Assembly: GCA_964440875.1 (NCBI GenBank)
Contig: CAYTTS010000001.1
Span: forward strand, 1-64,000
Length of the DNA: 64,000 nucleotides
Direction of reading: 5' to 3'
Source: JAAZDN01 sp964440875
Lineage (GTDB): Bacteria > Bacillota_I > Bacilli_A > Erysipelotrichales > Erysipelotrichaceae
The translations under genes and the position numbers were made by a program. Below the pieces are notes generated by a model. It made no database searches, was not told the origin of the DNA, and saw only the letters and a list, made by a program, of their open reading frames with translations. Shown piece after piece: positions 1 to 9,049 of the stretch. The stretch's first letter is position 1. Every line of letters starts with the position of its first letter.

Positions 1-33
1 TATTGACATGAAGCGTGTCATCGCAAGAGCATT

Positions 34-66
34 AGCTGAAAAGAATATTTCTTTTCAGCTTTTTTT
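34..66 (+). terminator. Intrinsic terminator of an upstream gene
   Basis: A 12-bp perfect stem (AGCTGAAAAGAA with its complement) around a 3-base loop is followed by seven T. It ends a transcript entering from the left; the gene itself lies outside the window. Confidence 0.85.
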
Positions 67-91
67 ATTGTCATGACTAAAAGGAGGAAGA

Positions 92-2176
92 ATGAAAAGA
101 TTAAGAAAAGTATTTATTCAGTTTATAAGCATTATGCTTATAACAGCAGGATTATCACTTAATATTAATGCCCAAAATGATAGTAATGAAATGTTTGGAT
201 TAATTGATAAAATAATTGAAGCTGAGATAGACTATGGATTATCTGGAGCACAACTAGTTGTCATGAAAGATGGTGAAGTTATCAAACAAAGTTCTTATGG
301 TTATACCAACAGTTATAATAATGTATACGATAATAATGGAGAGAGTATATTAGGAGACTATGAAGTTATTAAACGTGAAGAAAGAAATCCAGTTACAGAT
401 GATACATTATTTGATCTTGCTAGTAATACAAAAATGTATGCAGGAAACTATGCAATTCAATATTTAATCTCAAAAAATATACTTTCACTAGATACGAAGG
501 TAAATGAAATATTTAATGAATATAAATATAATGGTATAGGTGTAGATGGGCAATCAGAATTAACTATTGGCCATTTGCTACGTCATGACTCAGGATTTAT
601 AGCTAGTCCTAAATATCATGATAATACTTTTACTGGAAATCTTGGTAATAAAGAAGGAGAAGAAAACTGGCTATATACACAAGACCCAGATGAGATCCTT
701 GAAAAACTATTATTAACGCCATTAGAATATATGCCAGGAGAGAAAGTAAGATATTCTGATGTTGACTTTATGTTGATTGGCAAAATAGTTGAAAAAGTGA
801 GCGGTCTTACTTTCGATCAATTTCTAAAAGATAATATTTATGGCCCACTTAACCTGAAAAATATAACGTTCAATCCTTTAGAAAATGGATTCGTTAAAAA
901 TAATACCACATCTTCAGAACTTCATGGAAATACACGTGGAGGTAGAGTCCTTTTCAATAATTATTTGAGTGAAGTAATCACAGGAGTTGTTCATGATGAA
1001 AAAGCATTCTATACATTTAAAGGAATTGCAGGACATGCAGGATTGTTCGGAAGTGCAACTGATATTGCTAGTTTAGCTAACCTAATGTTAGAGGGTGGCC
1101 AGAGAGATAATATTGAATATTTTAGTCAAGAGACTATTGATGAGTTTTCCGTCGGAAGTGCTCTTAATGACACATATGCTTATGGTTGGAGAAGACAAGG
1201 TGCAAATAATGCTTATGGATGGGCATTCTCAAACTATGCGGATGAAAATACATTAGGACATACTGGATGGACAGGAACAATTACTCAAATTGATCCAGTG
1301 AATAATATTGTAATTGCATTATTTACAAATGCTAGAAACAGTCCTATCATGGGACCAGACAAGAATGACTTCTTTACAAAAGCATTTAGAACAAATGATT
1401 ATGGTACTATTACTACATTGGTATACGAAGGATTAAATCTTGGAAGTGATATAGATGCAGTAGATTACTTGATAAATTTAATAGAAGAAGAGGTATCTAA
1501 TAATAAAGATACAATTAGTAATAGAAATGAGTTGCGTGCTTTATATACAGTATTGAAAGATTATGCAAAAAGTAATGATAAAGCATTGAATTATTTGTTA
1601 GATAATCTAGAATCCGATATTATTAGCATTAATGAAAGTTTAAACAATGATGCTGAACATTTGGATATTGGTCACTTAGATACTAATAAAGATGACCTTA
1701 TTGCATTAATTTCTAAACGAGATAAAGGAGTGAATGATAAACTTTATAATTATGCGAGTTTAATTGTAGAAGACGATACTGCAACACAATCAATCATAGA
1801 TGATTTAGTGTTGAAATTAACTGTTGAAGTTGAGGATGTTGAAGAGATAGTTGACATCAGTGGTCTAAATAGTCTTATGGAAAAATTTAATTTGATCGAT
1901 AAAGAAAAATACACAGAAGAATCATATAATATCTTATTAAAAGAATATGAATATGCGAAAGATTTACTTGAAAGTAAATCATACACTCAAGAACAGATTG
2001 ATGAGGCAACAATTAAGTTACAAAATGCATATGATAACCTTCAGTTAGTAAAAGTTGTTGATAAAGTAAAAGATGACGTAAATACTGGTGCTAGTGATAA
2101 TAACTCATATTACATGTTTGCGTTATTGGTTTCATTAGTTTTATTATTTGCTCTACGAAAAAGAGCAATAAATTAA
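92..2176 (+). CDS. Secreted, probably wall-anchored serine hydrolase of the beta-lactamase/PBP4* fold
   Basis: This is a 694-residue exported protein. A signal peptide covers about residues 1-27, ending near NAQN. A class C beta-lactamase-type domain follows, with the three catalytic motifs S111-N-T-K114, Y221-S-D and H390-T-G. From about 440 to 600 the sequence is acidic and helical, and about 600-650 resembles a FIVAR-type helical repeat. The end has NTG at 664-666, a hydrophobic segment at about 675-688 and a basic RKR tail, which looks like an off-consensus sortase signal. Family members are D-Ala-peptide hydrolases or esterases; I infer a role at the cell surface on peptidoglycan or peptide substrates. 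The start has AAGGAGG eight bases upstream. It is a single-gene unit between two terminators. Confidence 0.8.
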   Translation: MKRLRKVFIQFISIMLITAGLSLNINAQNDSNEMFGLIDKIIEAEIDYGLSGAQLVVMKDGEVIKQSSYGYTNSYNNVYDNNGESILGDYEVIKREERNPVTDDTLFDLASNTKMYAGNYAIQYLISKNILSLDTKVNEIFNEYKYNGIGVDGQSELTIGHLLRHDSGFIASPKYHDNTFTGNLGNKEGEENWLYTQDPDEILEKLLLTPLEYMPGEKVRYSDVDFMLIGKIVEKVSGLTFDQFLKDNIYGPLNLKNITFNPLENGFVKNNTTSSELHGNTRGGRVLFNNYLSEVITGVVHDEKAFYTFKGIAGHAGLFGSATDIASLANLMLEGGQRDNIEYFSQETIDEFSVGSALNDTYAYGWRRQGANNAYGWAFSNYADENTLGHTGWTGTITQIDPVNNIVIALFTNARNSPIMGPDKNDFFTKAFRTNDYGTITTLVYEGLNLGSDIDAVDYLINLIEEEVSNNKDTISNRNELRALYTVLKDYAKSNDKALNYLLDNLESDIISINESLNNDAEHLDIGHLDTNKDDLIALISKRDKGVNDKLYNYASLIVEDDTATQSIIDDLVLKLTVEVEDVEEIVDISGLNSLMEKFNLIDKEKYTEESYNILLKEYEYAKDLLESKSYTQEQIDEATIKLQNAYDNLQLVKVVDKVKDDVNTGASDNNSYYMFALLVSLVLLFALRKRAIN

Positions 2177-2185
2177 TATACATAT

Positions 2186-2208
2186 AAGGGCATAAGTGCC
2201 CTTTTTTT
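2186..2208 (+). terminator. Intrinsic terminator after the serine hydrolase
   Basis: The stem AAGGGCA/TGCCCTT has a TAAG loop and is followed by a T tract. Confidence 0.85.
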
Positions 2209-2300
2209 ATGAACTATTGTAAATTGTAAGCGTATTAGGGGAATATTACTAAAACTAGTAAAAGTTTTAGTAAAAAGAAGAATTAATTTAATAAATAAGT

Positions 2301-2306
2301 TATAAT
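2301..2306 (+). promoter_or_regulatory. Probable -10 box (TATAAT) of the nucleotidyltransferase gene
   Basis: A perfect TATAAT lies 30 bases before the start codon. I see no good -35 at 17 bases. The 13-mer AAATAAGTTATAA that contains it (2293-2305) recurs upstream of the PTS operon. Confidence 0.5.
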
Positions 2307-2336
2307 GTTAGTGATTGATATAAAAGGAGAGATTTG

Positions 2337-3260
2337 ATGAGTAATAATGTAAAAGTGGAACCTGCATTAGTTATCCTAGCGGCAGGAATGGGTAGTCGTT
2401 ACGGGGGCTTAAAACAAATCGATACTGTTGGTAATAACGGAGAGAGTATTATTGACTTTACAATTTATGATGCGATTGAAGCTGGATTTAAAAAAGTTTA
2501 TTTAATTATTCAAGAAAAGCATGAAGCTGCTTTTGATGAAGAATTAGGGGATAAAATTAGAAAACATATTGAAGTTGAATATGTTTACCAAGACTTAAGT
2601 GATATTCCAGAAGGATTTAGTATTCCAGAAGGAAGAGAAAAACCATGGGGAACAACACATGCACTTCTTGCAATTAGAAAACAAGTTGTTGAGCCATTTA
2701 TTATTTTAAATGCAGATGACTACTATGGTAAAGATGCATTTGTACAAATGTATGAGTACTTAAGTAATGAAGTACCAGCAAATGAGTACGCATTAATGGG
2801 TTATCAATTAGAGAATACTTTAAGTGATAGTGGAGCGGTTACTCGTGCTATTTGTGAAGTAGAAGACGGATTCTTAAAAGAAATTAAAGAAGTTTCAAAA
2901 ATTCAAAAAAATGACGGCGTTTTACAATTTGAAAACGAAGAAGGAAATTGGGAAGACTTAGATAGTACATTATTAGCTTCAATGAACTTCTGGGCATTTA
3001 CACCAGATGTTATTGGCTTATTAGAAGAAAGATTCATTGACTTCTTAAATAGTGATGTTAAAGCTGATCCATTAAAATCAGAAGCATTACTACCAAATGA
3101 TATTGGACACTTAATGAAAACTAAAGGTATTAATCTAAAAGTATTAAATAGTTCATCAGCTTGGTTTGGTGTAACTTATGCTGCAGATAAGCCTGGAGTA
3201 GTTGCTAAATTTGAGCAAATGAAGGAAGAAAAATTATACCCACATGATTTATGGGCATAA
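2337..3260 (+). CDS. Sugar-phosphate nucleotidyltransferase family protein
   Basis: This 307-residue protein has the signature LAAGMGSRYGGLKQ near its N-terminus, the nucleotide-binding loop of the NTP-transferase superfamily that includes RmlA and the GlmU N-domain. NADDYYG at about residue 120 carries the metal-binding Asp. Members join a nucleoside triphosphate to a sugar phosphate and release pyrophosphate; the sugar is not readable here. I chose ATG 2337, with AAGGAGA upstream, over the TTG three bases earlier. It stands alone between terminators and is not next to polysaccharide genes. Confidence 0.75.
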   Translation: MSNNVKVEPALVILAAGMGSRYGGLKQIDTVGNNGESIIDFTIYDAIEAGFKKVYLIIQEKHEAAFDEELGDKIRKHIEVEYVYQDLSDIPEGFSIPEGREKPWGTTHALLAIRKQVVEPFIILNADDYYGKDAFVQMYEYLSNEVPANEYALMGYQLENTLSDSGAVTRAICEVEDGFLKEIKEVSKIQKNDGVLQFENEEGNWEDLDSTLLASMNFWAFTPDVIGLLEERFIDFLNSDVKADPLKSEALLPNDIGHLMKTKGINLKVLNSSSAWFGVTYAADKPGVVAKFEQMKEEKLYPHDLWA

Positions 3261-3277
3261 ACTATAAATAATAATTA

Positions 3278-3299
3278 AACCGACTAGCTCGGTTTTTTT
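3278..3299 (+). terminator. Intrinsic terminator of the nucleotidyltransferase gene
   Basis: The stem AACCGA/TCGGTT is followed by seven T. Confidence 0.8.
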
Positions 3300-3304
3300 A
3301 ATGG

Positions 3305-3332
3305 AAAAGACGTAATCCAAAGATTACGTCTT
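3305..3332 (-). terminator. Intrinsic terminator of pyrBC
   Basis: An 11-bp perfect stem (AAGACGTAATC) with a 4-base loop sits just past the pyrC stop. On the minus strand it runs into TTTT. Confidence 0.75.
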
Positions 3333-3339
3333 TATTAGT

Positions 3340-4599
3340 TTATTTACTCTGATAAACAACTTCTCCGTTGTAAAGAGTTAAGTTACACATACCAAATACT
3401 TTAGTTCCATTAAATGGTGTTGATGATGACTTTGATAAGTAATCATCTGGATTAATTGTATATTCATTATCAACATCAAATACAGCAAGATTTGCGATAC
3501 TTCCGACCTCAATATCATAATAAGGAAGTTTAAACATTTCTCCCGGTATTTTACTCATTCTATCGACTAGAAATTCTAATGACATTTTATTAGTTTTAAC
3601 GAAGTGAGTATACATTAGGGCAAATGAAGTTTCAATACCTACGATACCAAATGGAGAGTCTTTAAAGCCCTTTGCTTTTTCTTCACTTGAATGTGGTGCG
3701 TGGTCGGTTGCGATAAAATCAATAGTACCATCTAGAAGACCTTCAACAAGAGCTTCTTGATCACTAATACCTCTTAGCGGTGGATTCATTTTCCAAACTG
3801 CATCATCACTTTCTATATCCATTTCATTTAATATTAAGTGATGGGGAGCAACTTCGGCAGTAACTCTAATTCCATTTCTCTTACCATCTCTAACAGCTTG
3901 CACAGAAGATTTAGCAGAGATGTGACAGATATGATAGTGACAGCCTGTTTCTTCTGCTAAGTGGATATCACGTGCTATTTGAGAACTCTCAGTAATACCC
4001 ATAATACCTGGTAGATTAAGTTCTTTATTTTTAATACCTTCATGCATGACACCTTCATATAATAAACTATCATCCTCAGTGTGGGCAACGATAGGCTTAT
4101 CTAAACTTGCTGCTAACTTCATTGCTTCATACATTATTTTAGCAGTTTGAACGCCGATGCCATCATTAGTAAATGCAAAGGCATCAAAGTTTTTCATATC
4201 AATTATGTTATCACTATTAAGTTTGGCAGTAATAGGAGCATACTGATATACATCAATAACTGCCGTATCTTTAATATGCTTATTAATTGCTTCAAACTTT
4301 TCAACTGTATCAGGAACTGGATTAGTATTTGGCATTGCTCCAACGACAGTAAAACCACCTCTTGCAGCAGCCTTAGATCCACTTTCAATTGTTTCTTTAT
4401 ACTCAAAGCCAGGCTCTCTAAAGTGGACATGAATATCAATTAAACCAGGAGTTACAAGTTGTCCATTTAAATCATAAACTTTATCACCAAATAAATCACT
4501 TGAAATCTCAGTAATCTTATTATCTTCAATCGCGATATCAACAAGTTTTAAATCATTATCTTTACTAATTATATTTGCATTCTTTAATATTAATCTCAT
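3340..4599 (-). CDS. pyrC: Dihydroorotase
   Basis: This 419-residue enzyme cyclises N-carbamoyl-aspartate to dihydroorotate, the third step of UMP synthesis. The amidohydrolase metal motif H57-V-H59-FREPG lies in PGLIDIHVHFREPG, and MPNTNP follows at about 91. ATDHAPHSSEEKA near 300 carries the catalytic Asp, and the length is normal for the class I family. The start codon overlaps the pyrB stop (ATGA), so the two are translationally coupled. It looks intact, unlike pyrK and pyrD across the divergent promoter region. Confidence 0.95.
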   Translation of the reverse strand: MRLILKNANIISKDNDLKLVDIAIEDNKITEISSDLFGDKVYDLNGQLVTPGLIDIHVHFREPGFEYKETIESGSKAAARGGFTVVGAMPNTNPVPDTVEKFEAINKHIKDTAVIDVYQYAPITAKLNSDNIIDMKNFDAFAFTNDGIGVQTAKIMYEAMKLAASLDKPIVAHTEDDSLLYEGVMHEGIKNKELNLPGIMGITESSQIARDIHLAEETGCHYHICHISAKSSVQAVRDGKRNGIRVTAEVAPHHLILNEMDIESDDAVWKMNPPLRGISDQEALVEGLLDGTIDFIATDHAPHSSEEKAKGFKDSPFGIVGIETSFALMYTHFVKTNKMSLEFLVDRMSKIPGEMFKLPYYDIEVGSIANLAVFDVDNEYTINPDDYLSKSSSTPFNGTKVFGMCNLTLYNGEVVYQSK

Positions 4600-5486
4600 T
4601 GTCTTCTCCCCTCAAGAACCCACTCTAATATTGCCATACGCATATAGACACCATTACTCATTTGAGTAACTATTCTACTTTGTTTATCTTCAACTAGTTC
4701 ACTAGCTATTTCAGTACCACGATTAACTGGAGCTGGATGCATGATAATTGCTGAATCTTTCATCATCTTCTTACGCTCTAAAGTTAAGCCATACATTGAT
4801 AAGTACTCTTCATTTGTATATTCAGGCTCACTCTCACCATGACGTTCTAGTTGAACTCTTAACATCATTACAACATCAGCCTCAGCGACAACCTCATCAA
4901 TTGACTTGTACTCTCCATACTTATCAAATTCTTTATCGTAGTAAGCACTAGGTCCTGCAAACAGAACGCTTGCACCTAATTGTTTAAGTAACATCATATT
5001 ACTTTTAGCGACACGTGAGTGGACTAAATCACCGATTATAGCAACCTTAACATTTTCAAAGCCATTAAACTCTTCAAATATCGTCATTATATCTAAGAGA
5101 GATTGTGAAGGATGTTGTCCATTACCACTACCAGCATTTACAATTTGAATCTTTAAGTCTAATAGTTTATTGATATAGTTTTTATCAGTATGTCTGATTA
5201 CCGCAATATCAACTCCAATAGCCTGCATAGTTAATAGTGAATCATATAAACTTTCACCCTTACTAAGTGATGATGTTTCTGTATCAAAGTTGAATCTTTG
5301 CATTCCAATTTTAACTTGTGCCATCTCAAAGCTCATCTTTGTTCTAGTACTATTCTCAAAAAACATGTTTACAATCGAAGCATCACTTACAAATGTATCT
5401 CGCTCATACTTGAAGTCAAGCGCACGATTGACTAAGGTTAATACCTCATCATTATTAAATTGTTCTACTGATAAAAAGTTTCTCAT
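4596..5486 (-). CDS. pyrB: Aspartate carbamoyltransferase, catalytic chain
   Basis: This enzyme joins carbamoyl phosphate and aspartate in the first committed pyrimidine step. FFENSTRTKMSFE is the carbamoyl-phosphate loop (STRT), and HPSQSLLD and HPAPVNRG are further family signatures. I start it at ATG 5486, seven bases after AGGAGG, giving 296 residues. The frame stays open to 5549, but those 21 extra residues have no ribosome site. No regulatory chain pyrI is seen, and no PyrR attenuator is evident in the 128-base divergent gap. Confidence 0.95.
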   Translation of the reverse strand: MRNFLSVEQFNNDEVLTLVNRALDFKYERDTFVSDASIVNMFFENSTRTKMSFEMAQVKIGMQRFNFDTETSSLSKGESLYDSLLTMQAIGVDIAVIRHTDKNYINKLLDLKIQIVNAGSGNGQHPSQSLLDIMTIFEEFNGFENVKVAIIGDLVHSRVAKSNMMLLKQLGASVLFAGPSAYYDKEFDKYGEYKSIDEVVAEADVVMMLRVQLERHGESEPEYTNEEYLSMYGLTLERKKMMKDSAIIMHPAPVNRGTEIASELVEDKQSRIVTQMSNGVYMRMAILEWVLEGRRQ

Positions 5487-5574
5487 ATATCCTCCTATTA
5501 AAGGGTGTACTATAAACTCACGCACACCAAATGATCTTTCATTTTTCATTTAAAATGAAAACTTTAAATATATT

Positions 5575-5603
5575 TTGACAAAAAAACAGGACCTTTTTAT
5601 ATA
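5575..5603 (+). promoter_or_regulatory. Possible promoter of pyrKD
   Basis: TTGACA (5575-5580), a 17-base spacer and TATATA (5598-5603) form a consensus-like promoter. Its expected start near 5610 would leave only about five leader bases and exclude the GGAGG at 5604-5608. Either the match is fortuitous or initiation is almost leaderless. Confidence 0.35.
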
Positions 5604-5614
5604 GGAGGTATAGT

Positions 5615-6358
5615 ATGAATATTGAAATGATAGAAGTTATTAAGAATGATTTAATAGCAAAGGATACGTATGAAATGATCTTAAAACCTAAGAAGATGGT
5701 GGCTATTTCAGCCGGTCAGTTTATTAATATTAAACTAGCAGGAAAGATTTTAAGAAGACCATTTAGTGTCGCTAGTATTAATGAGGATACATATACAATT
5801 TTATATAAAGTTTTAGGAGAGGGCACTGATATCTTAAGTAAGGTAAGTGTAGGCTCTAAAGTAGATGTATTACTACCACTGGGCCGAGGGTTTAGCATCG
5901 AGAAAGATCAAAAAGAAATCTTAATCATAGGTGGTGGTATTGGAATTGCGCCACTATATGAGTTAGCAAAAGAGTATGCAAAACTGAAAGCTAAAATAAC
6001 TGTAATCCTAGGCTTTGATTGCAAGGATTCAGTTTACTATGAGGAAGAATTTTAAGCTTTAGGGGCAAGAGTATACATATCATCAGATGATGGTAGTGTT
6101 GGAGTTAAAGGTAATGTCTTAGATGCGATTAAATATCATAATATTGAAGAAGAATTTGTTTATGCTTGTGGCCCACAAATAATGTTAAAAGCGATTCAAG
6201 AAAAGTATCGCAAAGGATATATATCACTTGAAGAGAGAATGGGCTGCGGTATTGGTGCTTGTATGAGCTGTGTTTGTAAGGCAAGTAATGCTGATGAACT
6301 TTATTATCGTATTTGTAAAGAAGGACCTGTCTTTGAAATCGGAAAGGTGGAGTTATAA
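5615..6358 (+). pseudogene. pyrK: Dihydroorotate dehydrogenase electron-transfer subunit, interrupted by an in-frame TAA
   Basis: In the normal enzyme this subunit binds FAD and a [2Fe-2S] cluster and passes electrons from PyrD to NAD. The N-terminal part shows the FAD-binding RRPFSVAS motif and the nucleotide-binding GGGIGIAPLYELA. A TAA at 6053-6055 stops the frame after EEF. The same frame then continues without shift to 6358 and encodes the cluster-binding segment GCGIGACMSCVC, so the full length would be about 247 codons, normal for PyrK. Restoring AAA (Lys) at the stop would need one A-to-T reversal. The native stop overlaps the pyrD start. It may be a real nonsense mutation, a strain variant or a consensus error. 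Confidence 0.85.
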
Positions 6359-7263
6359 TGTTGAAAGTTAAACTTCCGGGATTAAATTTAAAGAACCCAA
6401 TTATGCCTGCTAGTGGTTGTTTTGGATTTGGTAGAGAATATGCTGAATTATATGACTTAAGTAAGTTAGGGGCAATTGCTATTAAGAGTGCGACAATTGA
6501 GCCACGCTTTGGAAATCCAACGCCAAGAATAGCTGAAACAAGTGAAGGTATGCTAAATGCTATTGGCTTACAAAATCCAGGAGTAGATAAAATAATAGAA
6601 ACTGAACTTCCATTTCTAAGTCAATATGATACTGAAATACTAGCTAATATAGCTGGCTCAAGTGAAGAAGATTACTTAGCTGTTATTGAAAAGTTAAATG
6701 ATCAAGATGTAGTTAGTGCCTTTGAGTTAAACATTAGTTGTCCCAATGTTAAACTTGGTGGTATGTCACTAGGTGCAAGTGCAGAAGATGCAGCAAGAAT
6801 AACATGACGTGCTAAAACAATTGCTAAAAAGCCTTTATATGTAAAACTATCGCCTAATGTTACTAACATTGTCGAAATTGCTAAAGCAGTAGAAGCAGCA
6901 GGGGCAGATGGAATTGTCTTAATTAACACACTATTAGGTATGAAGATTGATCTAAATAAAAAAGCACCCTTATTAGCAAATAAAACGGGTGGATTAAGTG
7001 GACCTGCAATTAAACCTATTGGTATTAGGATGGTTTATCAAGTATATGAGGCAGTAAATATTCCGATAATTGGTGTTGGTGGTATTGCAAATGCAGAAGA
7101 TGTACTCGAGTATTTCTATGCAGGAGCAAGTGCAGTTCAAGTAGGTATGGCAAACTTCCATGACCCATTTGTTTGCGTGAATATAATTAAAGATTTAGAA
7201 GAATTATTAAAGAAACATAATATAGCTGATATAAATGATGTAGTTGGATTAGCTCATAAGTAA
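6358..7263 (+). pseudogene. pyrD: Dihydroorotate dehydrogenase catalytic subunit (type 1B), interrupted by an in-frame TGA
   Basis: PyrD oxidises dihydroorotate to orotate using FMN. The first 149 codons include the FMN-barrel start PASGCFGFG and ELNISCPNV, whose Cys is the active-site base of class 1B enzymes. TGA at 6808-6810 interrupts after AARIT. The frame continues cleanly with KPLYVKLSPNV, GGLSGPAIKP and GVGGIANAEDVLEY, giving about 301 codons in all. AGA to TGA is the simplest change. TGA is an ordinary stop elsewhere in the window, so reassignment is unlikely. Together with pyrK, both subunits of one enzyme are interrupted. Confidence 0.85.
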
Positions 7264-7292
7264 AAAAAATTCAAGATAACTTGAATTTTTTT
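7263..7292. terminator. Bidirectional terminator between pyrD and the LOR gene
   Basis: The stem AAATTCAAG/CTTGAATTT has an ATAA loop with A and T tracts on both sides, so it can end both convergent transcripts. Confidence 0.8.
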
Positions 7293-7782
7293 ATTGGACT
7301 GTTACATTGACACCACTTGTTGATTTTAATAAAACATTATCAACGATAATGGCGATTGCAAGACAAACTAAAGCATCCTCTTCATTTAGGATATCTAACT
7401 CATAGGTATCGCCCCAAGTAAGCCATTTCTTACTTAATCTCATAACAGGTTTACTATGATTTAAGACAGCGTATTCATGAGAAGTTAAATTACCTTGAAG
7501 TTTCCAATCACTATTAACGATGGAAAGTGATTTTTTAATAAAGGTAAAGTTTTCTTTAACTGTTAACTCTTTCTTGCTCGTTTTAATATCGTAATGACTC
7601 ATTATTTTAAATAAGCGACTTTCAATAGTAGCTACTAATTGTTGATTCATATTATAAATCTTAAATTTTTTGGGGATTCTTAAAAACGAACCTTCAACAT
7701 AATAAATATTTCTACCAGCTTCATCTTTAACATAGAATTTCTCACCTAAGGTAAATATGTTTTGTTTTATATATAGTTTCAT
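7291..7782 (-). CDS. LURP-one-related (LOR) family protein
   Basis: This is a 163-residue soluble protein. The opening MKLYIKQNIFTLGEKFYVKD and YYVEGSFLRIPKKFKIY match the bacterial LOR/YxjI family, which has a tubby/scramblase-like beta-barrel fold. No enzymatic activity is established for the bacterial members. It starts nine bases past the TraB stop, with AGGAG inside that gene's end, so the two form one transcript. I infer a membrane- or stress-linked function only from the neighbour. Confidence 0.7.
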   Translation of the reverse strand: MKLYIKQNIFTLGEKFYVKDEAGRNIYYVEGSFLRIPKKFKIYNMNQQLVATIESRLFKIMSHYDIKTSKKELTVKENFTFIKKSLSIVNSDWKLQGNLTSHEYAVLNHSKPVMRLSKKWLTWGDTYELDILNEEDALVCLAIAIIVDNVLLKSTSGVNVTVQ

Positions 7783-7790
7783 ACAAGCTC

Positions 7791-8957
7791 CTATCTAAAT
7801 AGATTTTTAATGATTGAGCCACCACCAATAGCCTGACCAATAATACTTCCTAAGTTAGCAACTAAGACTAGCGCTAATACCTTAATGAAACGATTTTTTC
7901 TCCAACCTTTAAAGGTTTTAATATCTTCACTTAAATTATTAACATCATCAACTGTCGGTACGCTAATACTTGCCTCAACAAAAGCAGCAATAAAGCCAAC
8001 TGCTATAAGCGGGTGTATTGCGGCAAAGGGAGCACTAACGAAAGCTGCTAAGGCTGTTATAATATGACCACCAATAATTAAAGTTGCGATAAATGCACCA
8101 AGTCCTGAGTAAAATGACCATTTTAATAAGGCGGCTAAACCATGCTCTAAACCATTAAAGAAGGGTAGTATTAGGATAATGGCAATGATTGCCATAAAGC
8201 CATAGTTAAACCATTTTATATTTGACTTCTTCTCTGGAATACTATTAATTTCACGCATATTTTGTTCTTTAAATATTTCCTCTTTAATACCAGGAACATG
8301 GGCACCACCAACGACGGCTAAGATGAGATCACCTTTAGCGTTTTTAATCTTATTAGCTAAGAATTGATCTCTTTCATCAACTAATATTTTAGCGATTGTT
8401 GGAACACTTTCACGGATTTCACTCAAGGCAGCGCTTAAGATATCTTCTTCTAACATTTTATGTAATTCTTCTTCACTAATTTCTTCACTATTATCTTCAA
8501 AGATTGATGAAAATCCATAGTAAAGTAGATCAGTTTTCTCTTTAAAACTTAATGAGTTCCAAATACGTTTAAAAGTTACATTTACGTTACGATCAACACA
8601 CTCAAGTCTAATGTTATTTTCTTTTGCTAAATTGATTGCTGTTATCATTTCAAGCCCTAACTCACTGTTCATAGATTTTGCCATTCTTTGTTGGTAAGAA
8701 CTTAACATTAGTGATGCTAATAGTTGTGTTGTCTTCTTATCTTTAAGAACTTGTTTTAAGTCTGTTTCTTGCCATGATTTTGGATTTTTTAGTGACTCTA
8801 AACGATCGCTATCTAATTCTATACAAATAGTATCTGGTTGATAGTGCTCAATGGCCTCTTTTACTAAGATTGCGCTTTGATTTGAAACATGGGCAGTACC
8901 AACTAAAATAATTGTTTTACCATTATATTCGATTGTGTGAATATTCTCATTATTCAT
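7791..8957 (-). CDS. TraB/PrgY-type membrane protein
   Basis: This is a 388-residue protein. The N-terminal two thirds is a TraB domain: ILVGTAHVSNQSAILV near the start, ICIELDSDR at about 46, and a GGAHVPGI motif near 217. Several membrane segments follow from about 250 to 385, including a Gly/Ala-rich AALAAFVSAPFAAIHP stretch. TraB/PrgY relatives are proposed metallo-hydrolases (Tiki-like fold), and PrgY of Enterococcus reduces pheromone activity. The substrate here is unknown. It is the first gene of a two-gene operon with the LOR protein. Confidence 0.75.
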   Translation of the reverse strand: MNNENIHTIEYNGKTIILVGTAHVSNQSAILVKEAIEHYQPDTICIELDSDRLESLKNPKSWQETDLKQVLKDKKTTQLLASLMLSSYQQRMAKSMNSELGLEMITAINLAKENNIRLECVDRNVNVTFKRIWNSLSFKEKTDLLYYGFSSIFEDNSEEISEEELHKMLEEDILSAALSEIRESVPTIAKILVDERDQFLANKIKNAKGDLILAVVGGAHVPGIKEEIFKEQNMREINSIPEKKSNIKWFNYGFMAIIAIILILPFFNGLEHGLAALLKWSFYSGLGAFIATLIIGGHIITALAAFVSAPFAAIHPLIAVGFIAAFVEASISVPTVDDVNNLSEDIKTFKGWRKNRFIKVLALVLVANLGSIIGQAIGGGSIIKNLFR

Positions 8958-9014
8958 CTTTTCACCTATATTCTATTACTGTTTAAGAATAACATTTTAA
9001 TAGCTAAAAGTACA

Positions 9015-9043
9015 TAAAAAAACCTATACGATTATGTATAGGT
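9015..9043 (-). terminator. Intrinsic terminator of msrA
   Basis: On the minus strand the stem ACCTATAC/GTATAGGT with loop ATAATC is followed by seven T. Confidence 0.85.
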
Positions 9044-9049
9044 AACTGT

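Noticed and set aside
2..76. Open frame at the left edge (end of an upstream gene)
   Set aside because: The 24 codons run through the terminator stem and T tract and match no motif. Nothing supports translation.
5486..5549. 21-residue N-terminal extension of PyrB
   Set aside because: The upstream ATG has no ribosome site, while ATG 5486 follows AGGAGG and matches the normal start of the family.
6808..6810. TGA read as tryptophan (mycoplasma code)
   Set aside because: Other genes here end with TGA in the expected place (rsmD at 58127, glmM at 13374, pyrB at 4596), and tryptophan is written TGG throughout. The pyrK stop is TAA, which that code would not explain.
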